A DNA stretch of 64,000 nucleotides from Psychrobacter sp. BI730 (GCF_013414195.1 NZ_JAATTV010000010.1:60430-124429); one strand, 5' to 3'; counted from the first letter of the stretch, positions 28,113 through 38,764 are shown. Notes: generated by a model not told the origin, from the sequence alone. Translations and numbers: made by a program.

Positions 28113-29381
28113 TTAGTTTTGCGATTTACGCTTCATTTGCTCAAAGAATTCATCATTGGTTTTCGCTTCTTTTAGGCGATCCAACAAAAACTCAGTGGCT
28201 TGTACGCCATCCATCGGTTGAAGTAGTTTACGTAAAATCCATACTTTACGTAGTTTGTCTTCGTCCAATAGACGCTCTTCGCGGCGTGTACCAGATTTTT
28301 TGATATTAATCGCAGGGAATACACGTTTTTCAGCCAAGTCACGCTCAAGCGTAATCTCTTGGTTACCCGTTCCCTTAAACTCTTCAAAAATAACGCTGTC
28401 CATCTTACTACCAGTATCAATCAATGCACTGGCAATAATAGTCAAACTACCACCTTCTTCCACGTTACGCGCAGCACCAAAGAAACGTTTTGGACGTTCT
28501 AGAGCATTGGCATCCAGACCACCCGTCAACACTTTACCTGACGATGGAATGACCGTGTTATAAGCACGTGCTAGACGCGTAATTGAATCAAGTAAAATCA
28601 CCACGTCTTGCTTGTGTTCAACCAAACGTTTGGCCTTTTCGATGACCATTTCAGCAACTTGTACGTGACGCTGTGGCGGCTCATCAAAGGTAGAAGCGAC
28701 CACTTCACCGCGTACTGTACGTACCATCTCAGTGACTTCTTCTGGACGCTCATCAATCAATAGTACGATTAAATAACATTCAGGGTTATTACGAGTGATT
28801 GATTGCGCGATGGTTTGTAGCAACATCGTTTTACCCGCTTTTGGCGGTGCGACGATGATAGAACGCTGACCTTTACCAATCGGAGCGATTAGGTCGATGA
28901 TACGACCAGTCAAATCTTCAGTGGTTCCGTTACCAAGCTCAAGTTTTAAATGCTCAGTTGGGAATAGGGGCGTCAGGTTCTCAAAGATAAGCTTATGACG
29001 TGAGCGATCTGGCGTATCAAAGTTGATTTCGCCAACTTTTAATAATGCAAAATAACGCTCAGAATCTTTTGGTGGACGAATTGTACCAGCGATACTGTCA
29101 CCAGTTTTTAGACTGAAACGGCGAATTTGGCTAGGGCTGACATAAATATCATCAGGACCAGCTAAATATGAGCCTTCTGATGAGCGCAAAAATCCAAAAC
29201 CATCAGGAAGAACCTCAAGTACGCCGTCACCATAAATGGCTTCACCGTTACGCGCATGGGTTTTTAGAATAGCAAAGATAATGTCCTGTTTACGGCTACG
29301 CGCCATATTATCAAGACCCATTTCTTTGGCGATAGCCAATAGCTCAGCGATTGATTTTTTCTTTAATTCAGTAAGATTCAT
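28113..29381 (-). CDS. rho: Transcription termination factor Rho
   Basis: Hexameric RNA-dependent ATPase that ends transcription at Rho-dependent sites. The 422-residue protein has the N-terminal [20 protein letters not shown] domain, the cold-shock-like RNA-binding domain with GFGFLRS near 75-81, the Walker [10 protein letters not shown] near 185 and the [13 protein letters not shown] and [11 protein letters not shown] blocks. Length matches E. coli Rho (419). It lies downstream of trxA on the same strand, the trxA-rho order usual in gammaproteobacteria, but with a 525-base gap containing a trxA terminator. Confidence 0.98.
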   Translation of the reverse strand: MNLTELKKKSIAELLAIAKEMGLDNMARSRKQDIIFAILKTHARNGEAIYGDGVLEVLPDGFGFLRSSEGSYLAGPDDIYVSPSQIRRFSLKTGDSIAGTIRPPKDSERYFALLKVGEINFDTPDRSRHKLIFENLTPLFPTEHLKLELGNGTTEDLTGRIIDLIAPIGKGQRSIIVAPPKAGKTMLLQTIAQSITRNNPECYLIVLLIDERPEEVTEMVRTVRGEVVASTFDEPPQRHVQVAEMVIEKAKRLVEHKQDVVILLDSITRLARAYNTVIPSSGKVLTGGLDANALERPKRFFGAARNVEEGGSLTIIASALIDTGSKMDSVIFEEFKGTGNQEITLERDLAEKRVFPAINIKKSGTRREERLLDEDKLRKVWILRKLLQPMDGVQATEFLLDRLKEAKTNDEFFEQMKRKSQN

Positions 29382-29906
29382 AGATAGGTCATTAGCAATT
29401 GATCAGATGAGAGATGCCATTAGCAGCACAAGTCACGACAGTGATTAAAATAACGGTAATATGATGATATGGGTGTGTGCACAGCGCTGTAGTTTATGTA
29501 GTTTTGGTTTTATATGTCTGCTTATGTACGCACTGCCATCATTGGATGCAAGGTAATAAGAAATAGGGATAATAAAGGCTACATAAGAGTCTGCGTCAGA
29601 AACTCAATATCAGTAATTGCGTTTAGTCATTTTGTTCAGCAATGGTGTTTATAATGACGATTGTGTTTTTGTTGATAAACACGAGGAGAATAGCGACAAG
29701 ATACTTAGGAAAACAGTTGGTTTTCTCTTGTCAGCAGACTATACGGTCTTCACAATAGCGTTGTCAATAAATTTTGCCAAAAAAGTCATATTATCGAGTT
29801 TTTTGCACAAAAAACAAGCAAAAAAGCCACTATCTTGGTTAGATAATGGCTTTCTCAGTTATTCTATTTTACCCGCTCAAGATAGTCTGAAGCGAGAAAA
29901 TTTAAC
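29382..29906. other. Leader and spacer between trxA and rho
   Basis: A 525-base spacer. It contains the trxA terminator (29819-29855) and a long AT-rich rho leader. An imperfect GTGTTT/AAACAC hairpin lies near 29665-29684. rho mRNA leaders in relatives are subject to Rho-mediated autoregulation, which cannot be read off here. A long plus-strand frame crossing into trxA was judged spurious. Confidence 0.45.
29819..29855 (-). terminator. Terminator of trxA
   Basis: On the minus strand AAAGCCATTATCT pairs with AGATAGTGGCTTT (one mismatch or wobble) and continues into TTT. Confidence 0.75.
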
Positions 29907-30233
29907 TTATAAATGCTTGTCTAGTACTTTAGCCAATTCAGCTTTTGGCTGTAAGCCCATTACTGAATCAACTTTTTCGCCATCTTTGAATACAAATAGC
30001 GTTGGGATGTTACGAATACCGAAACGGCTAGCCGCTTGTGGGTTGTTATCCACGTCTACTTTAACAATTTTAACTTTACCTTGGTACTCAGTCGCTAGAT
30101 CTTCTAAAATAGGGGCGATGGCTTTACAAGGACCACACCATGGTGCCCAGAAGTCTACTAGTACAGGTACGTCTGATTGTAAAACGTCTTGATCAAAGTC
30201 TGTGTCGGTAGTATGTACAATAAGGTCTGACAT
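29907..30233 (-). CDS. trxA: Thioredoxin 1
   Basis: Cytosolic protein-disulfide reductase serving ribonucleotide reductase and other partners. The 108-residue protein has the active site [13 protein letters not shown] (about 29-41), the cis-proline block [13 protein letters not shown] and the final LAKVLDKHL, all canonical. GAGAGATAAAATT precedes the ATG. It lies upstream of rho on the same strand. Confidence 0.98.
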   Translation of the reverse strand: MSDLIVHTTDTDFDQDVLQSDVPVLVDFWAPWCGPCKAIAPILEDLATEYQGKVKIVKVDVDNNPQAASRFGIRNIPTLFVFKDGEKVDSVMGLQPKAELAKVLDKHL

Positions 30234-30698
30234 AATTTTATCTCTCTTGTTTTATTACTTCTATCACCACTCATCAACCTATATATTTGTTTAATAATAA
30301 ATCAGTTGGTGGTCAAAGAATTGTTTAGAAGGGGTGAAAATGTGCCATTATATTAACATGTTTGCCCTAATTTGACAGATACAGGCTGGTTAAATTGTTT
30401 AACAACTAGTATTAGCACAATAAATCGAAACGGTGCAGCACAAGCGTGTCTAATCTGTTATTTAATACGATTATCCTTATCAAAGTATGTATCTCAGCAC
30501 GATAGAAGCTTTATGTTTACCTCGTTTATATAGTAGCTACTATATTAATAACTCTAAAAATCAGTCAAAGTTTTGACCTTTTGTCCAAATAACCATTGTT
30601 CCTAAAATGGCTGTCGTGCCAAATATAGTTATTGTTTCCAAAAGATTAGCCACCAAAAATCCATATCTTAAAACCAATTTACATAAGTAGTTAAATTT
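30234..30698. other. Divergent spacer between trxA and the pseudouridine synthase gene
   Basis: A 465-base AT-rich region containing both promoters. I could not place either one, and no repeat, RNA gene or further coding frame was seen. Confidence 0.4.
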
Positions 30699-31412
30699 AT
30701 GCCTTTTACTGATGAAGAAGTTAATGCCCTCAATGCCCAAGAAAGCACTTATCCGCTTGAGTTTTTTAAAAATTTTGCACAAGAGATTACGGTTTACGAA
30801 GACGATGATATTTGGGTGGTTGATAAACCTGCAGGCCTATTAAGCGTCGATGGTAAAACACTCAAAGTCAGTTTGCTTGCTCGTCTTGAGCGTGCCAATC
30901 CAGCCGTTAAATTAATTCACCGCTTAGATATGGACACGTCGGGACTGCTTATTTTTGCAAAAAATGCAGCAGCGCAAACCAATATCAGTAAGCAATTCAT
31001 CGAGCGTTTACCACAAAAGAAGTACCAAGCGCGTGTCTTTGGTGAGTGGGAGCAAGTCGGCGCAACTGGTGAGATATCGGTGCCAGTGCGCTATGAGCCA
31101 AGTACCAAGCCGCGCCATATCGTCGATCACGACTGGTCAAAGCATGCACTGACGTTGTATGAAGTTGTGGCTCATGAAACCTGTAATGGCGAGGCAGTCA
31201 CTCGGGTCATGCTAAAGCCAGTCACGGGTCGTAGCCATCAGCTACGCGTACATATGGTGCATGTCGATCATGTGATGATTGGCGATCCGATTTATGCTGA
31301 AGGTACGGCATTAGAGATAGCCCCGAGGCTCAACTTACATGCACAGCAATTGCGTTTAAAGCATCCAGTACTGGGTGCTTGGATGGACTGGGAGAGTCCT
31401 TGCCCATTTTAA
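30699..31412 (+). CDS. RluA family pseudouridine synthase
   Basis: Isomerises specific uridines in RNA to pseudouridine. The 237-residue protein has the family catalytic motif HRLDMDTSGLLIFAK with the catalytic aspartate (residue 87 or 89). It also has VVDKPAGLLSV near the N-terminus and VTGRSHQLRVHM and GDPIYAEG in the C-terminal half. It lacks an S4 domain. The size and motifs are closest to RluA (23S rRNA 746 and tRNA 32), but RluA-like paralogues cannot be separated here. No clear ribosome-binding site precedes the ATG. The monooxygenase gene follows 94 bases later. Confidence 0.88.
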   Translation: MPFTDEEVNALNAQESTYPLEFFKNFAQEITVYEDDDIWVVDKPAGLLSVDGKTLKVSLLARLERANPAVKLIHRLDMDTSGLLIFAKNAAAQTNISKQFIERLPQKKYQARVFGEWEQVGATGEISVPVRYEPSTKPRHIVDHDWSKHALTLYEVVAHETCNGEAVTRVMLKPVTGRSHQLRVHMVHVDHVMIGDPIYAEGTALEIAPRLNLHAQQLRLKHPVLGAWMDWESPCPF

Positions 31413-31505
31413 GAATTAGATTTTACCGCTTGCTGTTAATAGATGCGATAAACGGCTCTAAAGCCAGCTATAAAATACCAGTCATGCAAATACAAGGATG
31501 AAAGT

Positions 31506-33131
31506 ATGCTTGACATCACCACGACCAAACAGGCCATTAAAAACCGCCTTAAAGGTAAAAAGTCAAAGACGGACAAAGTAGCCGACTATGAAGTATTGAT
31601 CATCGGTGCGGGTATCGCAGGTGTTGGTATGGCTTGCCGTTTACAGCAACAGCAACATAAAGGCCTATTCGGTCATACAGCTCCAAAAAAGCAAAAGCAG
31701 GCAAAACCGACTAATAAGCAAAAACCTCCACAGCGCTTTGCTATTTTAGAAAAGCGTGCTGATTTGGGTGGTACATGGGATTTATTTACCTATCCTGGGA
31801 TTCGCTCTGACTCTGACGCCCTGACCTTTGGTTATAACTTTAGGCCGTGGCTTGATTATAGAATGCTTGCAGCAGGCGATGATATCAAGCGCTATATCGC
31901 CGATACGGCACGCGAGTTTGGGGTGAGCGAACATATCCACTATCAGCATGAAGTTCAGCAGATATCATGGTCTAGTGAGGATCAACGGTGGTCAGCAACT
32001 ATTAAAAACCATGCAAGCGGTGAGAGGTTTGTTAAGACTGCTAAGTTTATCGTAGGGGCCACTGGTTATTATGATTATGAGCAAGGCTATCGCCCTCATT
32101 TTGAAGGAGAGGAAGATTTTCACGGTCAAATCGTCCATCCACAGCACTGGAATAATCTAGATTATGATGATAAAAAAGTCATCATTATTGGTAGCGGTGC
32201 CACAGCGATGACGTTGCTACCTGCGCTAGTAGATAAAGACAGTAATCAGTGTGCGCGTCATGTCACGATGCTGCAGCGTACGCCGACCTATGTGGCAAGC
32301 GTGCCGGGTGATGACCATGCTATTGACTGGCTATCAGGCAAGTTTTCACCATTATCAAAGGAGCAAGCCTATACGCTACTACGCGCGCGCAACGTGTTAC
32401 GGCAACAAGGCCTGTACAAAGTTGCGACTCACGCACCCAAGGTGATGAAGGCAGTCTTAAAAAGCGGGGTGAAAAAAGAGTTAAAGGGTAGCGGCGTTGA
32501 TAGTAAACACTTCATGCCTGACTACAATCCGTGGGATCAACGAGTATGTGCGGTGCCTGACGGTGATTTATTCAAAGCCCTGCAGGACAAACGCGCAACA
32601 GTAGTAACCGATCAAATTAGTCACTTTACTGAGACAGGAGTTATGCTGCAATCTGGCAAGCATCTCGACGCTGATATCATCGTTACTGCGACTGGCTTAA
32701 AGCTACAGATGTTGGGCGGGGCTGTGGTATATATCGATGGTCAAGCTGTCGATATTGGCACGCGTATGACCTACAAAGCGGTCATGATAGAAGGCATACC
32801 TAATCTGGCAGCACTGTTTGGCTATACCAATGCTTCGTGGACACTAAAAATCGATTTGGCTTGTCAATATGTAGTGAGGCTGTTGGGGTATATGCATAAA
32901 AACCATTATCAAGTCGCCATGCCACAAGCACAGACTGACGATATGACAGCCTGTGCTCAAGCAGATACCGTGATGGGTTCGCTATCGTCTGGTTATGTCA
33001 GACGCGGCAAAGACGAGCTACCTAAGCAAGGCGATCGCTATCCTTGGTTCGTGACCAACAACTATTTAAGCGATCGAATCATGCTTAAGTATCGTAAGGT
33101 AAAAGACGACTGGTTACGGTTCAGTCGTTAG
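31506..33131 (+). CDS. FAD/NADPH-dependent monooxygenase, Baeyer-Villiger type
   Basis: A 541-residue class B flavoprotein monooxygenase. The FAD-binding Rossmann motif GAGIAGVG is near residue 33. GGTWDLFTYPGIRSDSD is at about 89-105. The Baeyer-Villiger fingerprint FxGxxxHxxxW appears as FHGQIVHPQHW near 202-212, followed by the NADPH Rossmann motif IIGSGATAMTLLP. It resembles EthA-like ketone monooxygenases. There is a Lys/Gln-rich insertion after the first Rossmann motif (about 52-78, KKQKQAKPTNKQK). The natural substrate (ketone, sulfide or other) is unknown. It starts with AAGGATGAAAGT upstream of the ATG and appears to be alone. Confidence 0.88.
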   Translation: MLDITTTKQAIKNRLKGKKSKTDKVADYEVLIIGAGIAGVGMACRLQQQQHKGLFGHTAPKKQKQAKPTNKQKPPQRFAILEKRADLGGTWDLFTYPGIRSDSDALTFGYNFRPWLDYRMLAAGDDIKRYIADTAREFGVSEHIHYQHEVQQISWSSEDQRWSATIKNHASGERFVKTAKFIVGATGYYDYEQGYRPHFEGEEDFHGQIVHPQHWNNLDYDDKKVIIIGSGATAMTLLPALVDKDSNQCARHVTMLQRTPTYVASVPGDDHAIDWLSGKFSPLSKEQAYTLLRARNVLRQQGLYKVATHAPKVMKAVLKSGVKKELKGSGVDSKHFMPDYNPWDQRVCAVPDGDLFKALQDKRATVVTDQISHFTETGVMLQSGKHLDADIIVTATGLKLQMLGGAVVYIDGQAVDIGTRMTYKAVMIEGIPNLAALFGYTNASWTLKIDLACQYVVRLLGYMHKNHYQVAMPQAQTDDMTACAQADTVMGSLSSGYVRRGKDELPKQGDRYPWFVTNNYLSDRIMLKYRKVKDDWLRFSR

Positions 33132-33142
33132 TATCTTGGTAA

Positions 33143-34090
33143 TTATTGATGATGGTTGTCGATGAAATCGGCCACTTGCTTGCTTAACATCTGCCACAAG
33201 GTCTCTTGAGCGCTTTTGCTGCCCCATGCATTATGCGGACTAAAGATAACACGCGGATGGTCGCTGATATTGAGCAAAGGGTCATTATCGGCGATCGGTT
33301 CTTGTTCAAACACATCGCTAGCATAGCCGATGATTTGCTCATTATTAACCGCGTCAGTTAATGCCTGGCTATCAACGATGCCGCCACGGGCGACGTTGAC
33401 AATGAGCGGTTGTTTAACCATTTTTGCCAGAGTATCTTTATTAATAAGATGCTCAGTTTGTTCGTTCAATGGGCAGTGCAGACTGATCACATCCGCACGC
33501 GCCAGCACTTCATCAAACGCGGTATAGTCGTCGCTGCGTGGTTCACGTCCTTGGTGCTCTGCCCACAGTACGGTCATACCAAAGGCACGAGCAATCTCGG
33601 TCACGCGCTTGCCGATAGTGCCAATACCAATAATACCTAACGTCTTATCTTCCAAATCAATCAGCGGAATATCCAGCAGGCAAAAATTGCCATTTTCCAG
33701 CCACGTGCCATCAGCGACTTTCTGATGATAATGAATACCAGCACGCATCGCTGTCAGCATGAGCATAAATGTGTGTTCGGGCACGCTTTTGACCGCATAA
33801 CCAGCGACATTGAACAGCGCAACATCGTGCTTATCGCAAGCGGCTTGATCGACGTTGTTCATGCCAGTGGCAGTCAGTTGGATCAGCTTAAGTTTCGGTA
33901 ATTGCTTTATCACCTCAGCACCAATTTGTACTTTATTGGTGATAATAATATCGGCGTCTTTGCAGCGCTCAATGATGACAGCCGTGTCTTTTGGCGTGTC
34001 GTTATAAGTGATGTAATCGCTCACACCTATTGGCGCTGGCAGGTCAATACCATCAGAAAACGTACCTTTATCTAAAAAAACGGCTTGCAT
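33143..34090 (-). CDS. D-2-hydroxyacid dehydrogenase (hydroxypyruvate reductase-like)
   Basis: A 315-residue NAD(P)-dependent oxidoreductase that interconverts 2-hydroxyacids and 2-oxoacids. The nucleotide-binding motif GIIGIGTIGKR is near residue 150. The catalytic triad of the family is visible: Arg in NVARGGIVD, Glu in VFEQEP and His in SPHNAWGS. The resemblance to glycerate dehydrogenase/hydroxypyruvate reductase (HprA) is good, but formate, lactate and phosphite dehydrogenases share the fold. It is convergent with the monooxygenase gene, 11 bases apart without an obvious terminator. Confidence 0.87.
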   Translation of the reverse strand: MQAVFLDKGTFSDGIDLPAPIGVSDYITYNDTPKDTAVIIERCKDADIIITNKVQIGAEVIKQLPKLKLIQLTATGMNNVDQAACDKHDVALFNVAGYAVKSVPEHTFMLMLTAMRAGIHYHQKVADGTWLENGNFCLLDIPLIDLEDKTLGIIGIGTIGKRVTEIARAFGMTVLWAEHQGREPRSDDYTAFDEVLARADVISLHCPLNEQTEHLINKDTLAKMVKQPLIVNVARGGIVDSQALTDAVNNEQIIGYASDVFEQEPIADNDPLLNISDHPRVIFSPHNAWGSKSAQETLWQMLSKQVADFIDNHHQ

Positions 34091-34525
34091 GGCTAGTCCT
34101 TACTTATTGTTGTCTTATAGATAGTTAGCGGATAAATGGCTATCGCATGAATCCTTATCAGCTTAATGTAGCACGTTGGTATTTTTAGTCAAAAACGAAT
34201 CAACTAAATATCGATTAAATAGATATAAGCTGCTGATAAAATAGGATAATCTGTATTATTTAACAATCGTGTATTGGTCTGACATAGTATCGATTAAATA
34301 GCTGATAAAATCATAGCTATCGCAAGCTGCCTCTTGAAAAGTCAACTTAACGCACTCATCTACCCGCTAACGTTATATAATGGTGTGACTGAGCTGCTGG
34401 CTCTACTAAGATTACGACATTTATTTTGCGTCTATTGACGATTTATGTTCTTTGTAATCTTACCGCTATCACAATCTACCATTGCTATCTAAATTTCATT
34501 ATCTGAGTACAAAAGACATCGCCTT
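34091..34525. other. Divergent spacer with direct repeats, upstream of rapA
   Basis: A 435-base AT-rich region. A 14-bp direct repeat TATCGATTAAATAG occurs at 34209-34222 and 34288-34301, each followed by GCTGATAAAAT (from 34232 and from 34301). Nothing else recognisable was seen. Confidence 0.55.
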
Positions 34526-37414
34526 ATGACTATCTCTATTGCTTCATTGCACAGTACTGAATTCGCCGTTGGTCAACGTTATTTATCTGATACGGAGTCT
34601 GAGCTTGGCTTAGGTGTGGTCATCGATGTTGACGACCGATGTGTGCATATTTTATTTCCGCAAAGTGAAGAGACACGCGTCTACGCAAAAAACTCTGCGC
34701 CATTATCGCGCGTGGTGTTTAAAGTAGGCGATAGCATCTACGACCAAGATGGCAAAAGCTATACGGTCAATGCCGTTGATGAAGTGATGGGCGTACTTAA
34801 ATATGGCGTCGATGAGCACGAGCGCGGCATCATGGAAACCCGCCTTGCTGCCAATATCACGTTGGCCAAGCCACTTGAGCGTTTGCTTGCTGGGCGTATT
34901 GAACGTGGTGACTGGTATGAGCTGCGTCAAGATATCTTGCGCATGCAATCAGCGCTGGCAGGTCATCCACTAAAAGGCCTAATGGGTGCACGTGTCGATA
35001 TCATCGAGCATCAGCTATATATCGCGCATGAAGTCGGTAAGCGTATCGCGCCGCGTGTACTATTGGCTGATGAAGTTGGCCTTGGTAAGACCATCGAAGC
35101 GGGCATGATTATTCATCAGCAGTTGCTAACGGGCAAAGCTGAGCGTGTATTGATTTTAGTGCCCGATAGTTTGCAGTATCAATGGATGATTGAGCTGCGT
35201 CGCCGCTTTAACCTAAACTTTGCCTTGTTTGATCTAGTGCGTACTGCGGCTATTAAAGAACACGATCCTGAACAAAACGTTTTTGCCACTGAGCAATGTA
35301 TTATTGGTGGTATGGATTTGTTACTCGATCACCCAGACTTATATGATCAAGCTATGGATGCAGGGTTTGATTTATTGGTTGTTGATGAGGCGCATCATCT
35401 GCATTGGGATGAAGCACAGGGCGGCAATGATAAGTATGACTTGATTGCAGATTTCGCAGAAGAAACGCCAGGCGTGATGCTATTGACAGCAACGCCAGAG
35501 CAACTTGGTGCGCAAAGTCACTTTGCCCGTCTGCGTTTGCTTGATCCAGATCGCTTTGATGATCTGGATGAATTTATCGATGGGCAAGAAGCTTTTGCAG
35601 AGACAGCAGCAGTTGCTGGCGTCTTGATAGAAGAAAAGCCATTGAATGAAGGTCAAATCGCTGCTTTAAGTAGCTTGCTAGATATTAGTACTGAAGAGTT
35701 GTCTTCAATCAACGAAGATGAAAAACTGCGTACACATGCGCTAAACGAACTATTAGATCGTCATGGTACAGGTCGTATTTTGTTCCGCAATACTCGTGAG
35801 AGCGTCAAAGGGTTCTATGGCCGTAGTAGCCAACCATATCCACTGCCACTTCCTGAGGCATGGAAAGACAGCTATCAAACCAATGGTAAGTTGCGTGAGC
35901 AGCTATGGGGCGAAGAAAACCAACCAGATGGTGGCTGGCTAGAAGATGATCCACGTGTTTCTTGGTTGATTGATATTTTGCGCGGTGAGCTTAAGCATCA
36001 AAAAGTGCTATTAATTGCTCGTAGTGGCGCGACGGTAGAGAGTTTAGAGGCGGTATTGCGTCTGCATGCGGGCATTAAGACAGCTATCTTTACTGAGCAA
36101 ATGACTTTGCTTGAGCGTGACCAAGCGGCCGCATTCTTTGCAGATAGTGAAGGCGCGCAGATACTTTTATGTTCAGAGATTGGTTCAGAAGGTCGTAACT
36201 TCCAGTTTGCAAGCCAGTTAATACTATGGGATTTGCCTGCTAATCCAGATACGTTAGAGCAGCGTATTGGCCGTCTAGATCGTATCGGTCAGACGCAGCA
36301 AATCATGCTACATGTGCCTTATGTGCAAGGTACAGCGCAAGAGCGTCTGTATCAGTGGTATAACGATGCGCTGAACATGTTCAATCAGATATCGCCAACG
36401 GCACAAAGCGTGCAAGAGCAATATATCCAAGAGCTCAAGCCAATGCTTGAGGGTGCTGATACCGCTGAAAACAATGTCATCTTGCAAGACATCATTGACG
36501 AGGCGCTACAGACACGTTTGGGACTAGAAGCACAGCTACAAGCTGGTCGTGATCGTCTGTTAGAGTACAACTCATGTCGTCCGCGTGTCGCAGGTCGTAT
36601 CGCCGATGCTATGCGTGACTTCGATGGTAATAATTTGCTGCCGCACTTTATTGAGCGTTTCTTTGCATCTGCCAATATTGATCACAACATCCAACGTGAT
36701 GGCTCGTGGGTGATCGCACCGATCGATAGCACCGAGATCAGTGACTATATTGATGGTTTACCACTTGGTGATGAAGACGGTATGACGTTGACCTTCGAGC
36801 GTGAGCAAGCGCTTCAGCGTGAAGATATCGAATTCATCACTCATGAGCATCCATTGATGCGTGCAATTTATGAGCTAGCGAGCACCAGCACTTTCGGTAA
36901 TACGACAGTTGCCATGCTAAAAAGTGCCGCGGTTCCGCAAGGTATGGTACTGCTAGAGGTGAACTTCCGTGTTGAAGCAATCGCGCCAAAAGTGCTCAAT
37001 CTGCCAGCGACTTTGTCCACGCAAAATATCCGTGTCTTTATCAGTGAGCAGGGCAGTGATTTATCGGCTCGTATCAGTGCTGAGATGATTATGCCGCACG
37101 TTGAGCGTTTGGATAAAAACCGTGCTCGCCAAGTGATTAAAGTACGCGGCGATGTGATTGAGCAGCGTTATTACGAAGCCGAAGACATTGCTCGTCAGCA
37201 GATTTCTGAGATTGGGGAGCAAGCAAGTAGCCGCTTCAGCCAGCAGTGGTCACGCGAAATCAAACGTCTAAAACATCTACAGACGATCAATCCAAACGTG
37301 CGTCCTGAAGAGATTGAGCGTTTAGAGCAGCTTAAAGCTCAAGGTGAGCAAGCACTTGGTAACTTATCGCTAGTGCCGGATTCTATTCGTGTACTCGTAG
37401 CAGTTAAGCCATAA
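34526..37414 (+). CDS. rapA: RNA polymerase-associated protein RapA
   Basis: Swi2/Snf2-type ATPase that binds core RNA polymerase and helps recycle it after termination. At 962 residues it matches the E. coli length (968). Domains: Tudor-like N-terminal region (FAVGQRYLSDTESELGLGVV), Walker A DEVGLGKTIEAG near 182, DEAH box at 287-290, LLTATPEQLGAQSHFARLRLL, the helicase C motif QRIGRLDRIGQT, and RapA-specific C-terminal domains ending PDSIRVLVAV. It is transcribed alone, with a terminator 17 bases after its stop. Confidence 0.98.
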   Translation: MTISIASLHSTEFAVGQRYLSDTESELGLGVVIDVDDRCVHILFPQSEETRVYAKNSAPLSRVVFKVGDSIYDQDGKSYTVNAVDEVMGVLKYGVDEHERGIMETRLAANITLAKPLERLLAGRIERGDWYELRQDILRMQSALAGHPLKGLMGARVDIIEHQLYIAHEVGKRIAPRVLLADEVGLGKTIEAGMIIHQQLLTGKAERVLILVPDSLQYQWMIELRRRFNLNFALFDLVRTAAIKEHDPEQNVFATEQCIIGGMDLLLDHPDLYDQAMDAGFDLLVVDEAHHLHWDEAQGGNDKYDLIADFAEETPGVMLLTATPEQLGAQSHFARLRLLDPDRFDDLDEFIDGQEAFAETAAVAGVLIEEKPLNEGQIAALSSLLDISTEELSSINEDEKLRTHALNELLDRHGTGRILFRNTRESVKGFYGRSSQPYPLPLPEAWKDSYQTNGKLREQLWGEENQPDGGWLEDDPRVSWLIDILRGELKHQKVLLIARSGATVESLEAVLRLHAGIKTAIFTEQMTLLERDQAAAFFADSEGAQILLCSEIGSEGRNFQFASQLILWDLPANPDTLEQRIGRLDRIGQTQQIMLHVPYVQGTAQERLYQWYNDALNMFNQISPTAQSVQEQYIQELKPMLEGADTAENNVILQDIIDEALQTRLGLEAQLQAGRDRLLEYNSCRPRVAGRIADAMRDFDGNNLLPHFIERFFASANIDHNIQRDGSWVIAPIDSTEISDYIDGLPLGDEDGMTLTFEREQALQREDIEFITHEHPLMRAIYELASTSTFGNTTVAMLKSAAVPQGMVLLEVNFRVEAIAPKVLNLPATLSTQNIRVFISEQGSDLSARISAEMIMPHVERLDKNRARQVIKVRGDVIEQRYYEAEDIARQQISEIGEQASSRFSQQWSREIKRLKHLQTINPNVRPEEIERLEQLKAQGEQALGNLSLVPDSIRVLVAVKP

Positions 37415-37431
37415 ACATCGACGTATTTGTC

Positions 37432-37466
37432 AAAAACGAGGTGTTGTTATACATCTCGTTTTTTTA
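37432..37466 (+). terminator. Terminator of rapA
   Basis: AAAAACGAG pairs with CTCGTTTTT (extended by GTG/CAT inside) and ends in a T-run. The rest of the 360-base spacer to tesB shows a small ACATCG-CTAA-CGATGT hairpin at 37619-37634 and nothing else. Confidence 0.75.
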
Positions 37467-37774
37467 TGGTTGAGATTACTTGTTTTGCTCCTTAGTTGCG
37501 ATTTGTCTGGCAAAAATAGACAAGCAATACTTATGAGTAAGCCGACAGCAACTAGTCAAAGCCACTAATATTGGGTAAGATGTTTACCTTTTCTATAGAA
37601 AATAAATATTCGGTGATAACATCGCTAACGATGTCTGTATGTTTATTTTAAGGTCTCCTTCGACAGATCTTAACAAGTGATCTCGCATTATTTTACATTC
37701 AAATATGATGGCTATATGGCATCAATATCATCAGATGCTGAGCGTTTTTGATAAAAATAAGGAAACATATCGTC

Positions 37775-38677
37775 ATGTCCGATAATCTACAACTGATTGA
37801 TGAGCTGCTGGCTACTATCGCGCTTATTGAAGTTACCCCTGATGTGTTTGAGGGTAAAAGCCATGACTATGTGGGCAGTCGTATATTTGGTGGGCAAGTG
37901 CTCGCTCAAGCGATTATGGCAGCGGCGCATACATTAGATAAAGACAAACCTTGTCACTCACTGCATGGATATTTTTTGCGTGGTGGCGATATCAACCAAC
38001 CAGTGATATACCAAGTCCGTCGATTGCGTGATGGTCGTAGCTTGTCTGCACGTGAAGTCACGGCTATCCAGTACAAAGAAGTACGTGGTAAGCCGCCTAT
38101 TGAGCAGGTGATATTTTCAATGATTGCCTCGTTTTCGCCGATGGAAGATGGGCTTGAGTATCAAGAAGACATGCCTGTCTATCCACCGCCAGAAGACTTG
38201 CTGACAGAGCAAGATCTAAAAGAAGAGAATGTCGGAAAAGTGCCAGAAGCGCTAAAAGCAAGATTTATGCGCCGCCGTCATGTCGAGATTAAGCCAGTGA
38301 AGCCGCGTAATCCGATTAGCCCAGAACCAATGAAACCTAAGCAAGCAAACTGGCTACGTATTCGTGAATTGGGCAATCAGCCAGTGGCTATTCAGCAAGC
38401 GTTATTGGCATTTTCGTCTGACTTTTATTTGGTTGGCACAGGGCTAATGTCACATGGTGTTAGCTTTATGACCAGTGGTCTACAAGCTGCCAGTATCGAT
38501 CACTCGATGCATTTCCATCGTGATTTTGATTTGAATAAATGGATGCTTTATGACATGTGGAGTGATACCACGTCTAATGCGAAAGGGTTGAACCATGGCC
38601 AGTTTTGGCAAGATGGCAAACTGGTCGCTACCGTGCAACAGGAAGGCCTCATGCGTTTACGTGTGCCAAAGTCTTAG
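37775..38677 (+). CDS. tesB: Acyl-CoA thioesterase II
   Basis: Hydrolyses medium- and long-chain acyl-CoA to free fatty acid and CoA. The frame is open from a TTG at 37748, but the ATG at 37775 (MSDNLQLIDELL) is the expected start, with AAGGAAA upstream. The 300-residue double-hotdog protein shows SRIFGGQVLAQAIMAA and CHSLHGYFLRGGD in the first domain, and AASIDHSMHFH, WMLYDMWS and GQFWQDGKLVATVQQEGLMR in the second, all typical of TesB. An internal KPVKPRNPISPEPMKPK linker is longer than in E. coli. It faces mutY across a shared terminator. Confidence 0.94.
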   Translation: MSDNLQLIDELLATIALIEVTPDVFEGKSHDYVGSRIFGGQVLAQAIMAAAHTLDKDKPCHSLHGYFLRGGDINQPVIYQVRRLRDGRSLSAREVTAIQYKEVRGKPPIEQVIFSMIASFSPMEDGLEYQEDMPVYPPPEDLLTEQDLKEENVGKVPEALKARFMRRRHVEIKPVKPRNPISPEPMKPKQANWLRIRELGNQPVAIQQALLAFSSDFYLVGTGLMSHGVSFMTSGLQAASIDHSMHFHRDFDLNKWMLYDMWSDTTSNAKGLNHGQFWQDGKLVATVQQEGLMRLRVPKS

Positions 38678-38714
38678 AGTACTGTAGGCTCAGCTGCCTT
38701 TAGATTGTCATCAT

Positions 38715-38755
38715 AAAAAAGCGACTCATTATTAATAGTGAGTCGCTTTTTTTTA
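38715..38755. terminator. Bidirectional terminator between tesB and mutY
   Basis: AAAAAAGCGACTCA and TGAGTCGCTTTTTT form a long perfect stem with A- and T-flanks, serving both convergent genes. Confidence 0.9.
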
Positions 38756-38764
38756 TTCCAATTT

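Noticed and set aside
29617..30192. 191-codon plus-strand frame
   Set aside because: More than half of it is antisense to trxA, the rest crosses the trxA terminator, and the translation shows no family resemblance.
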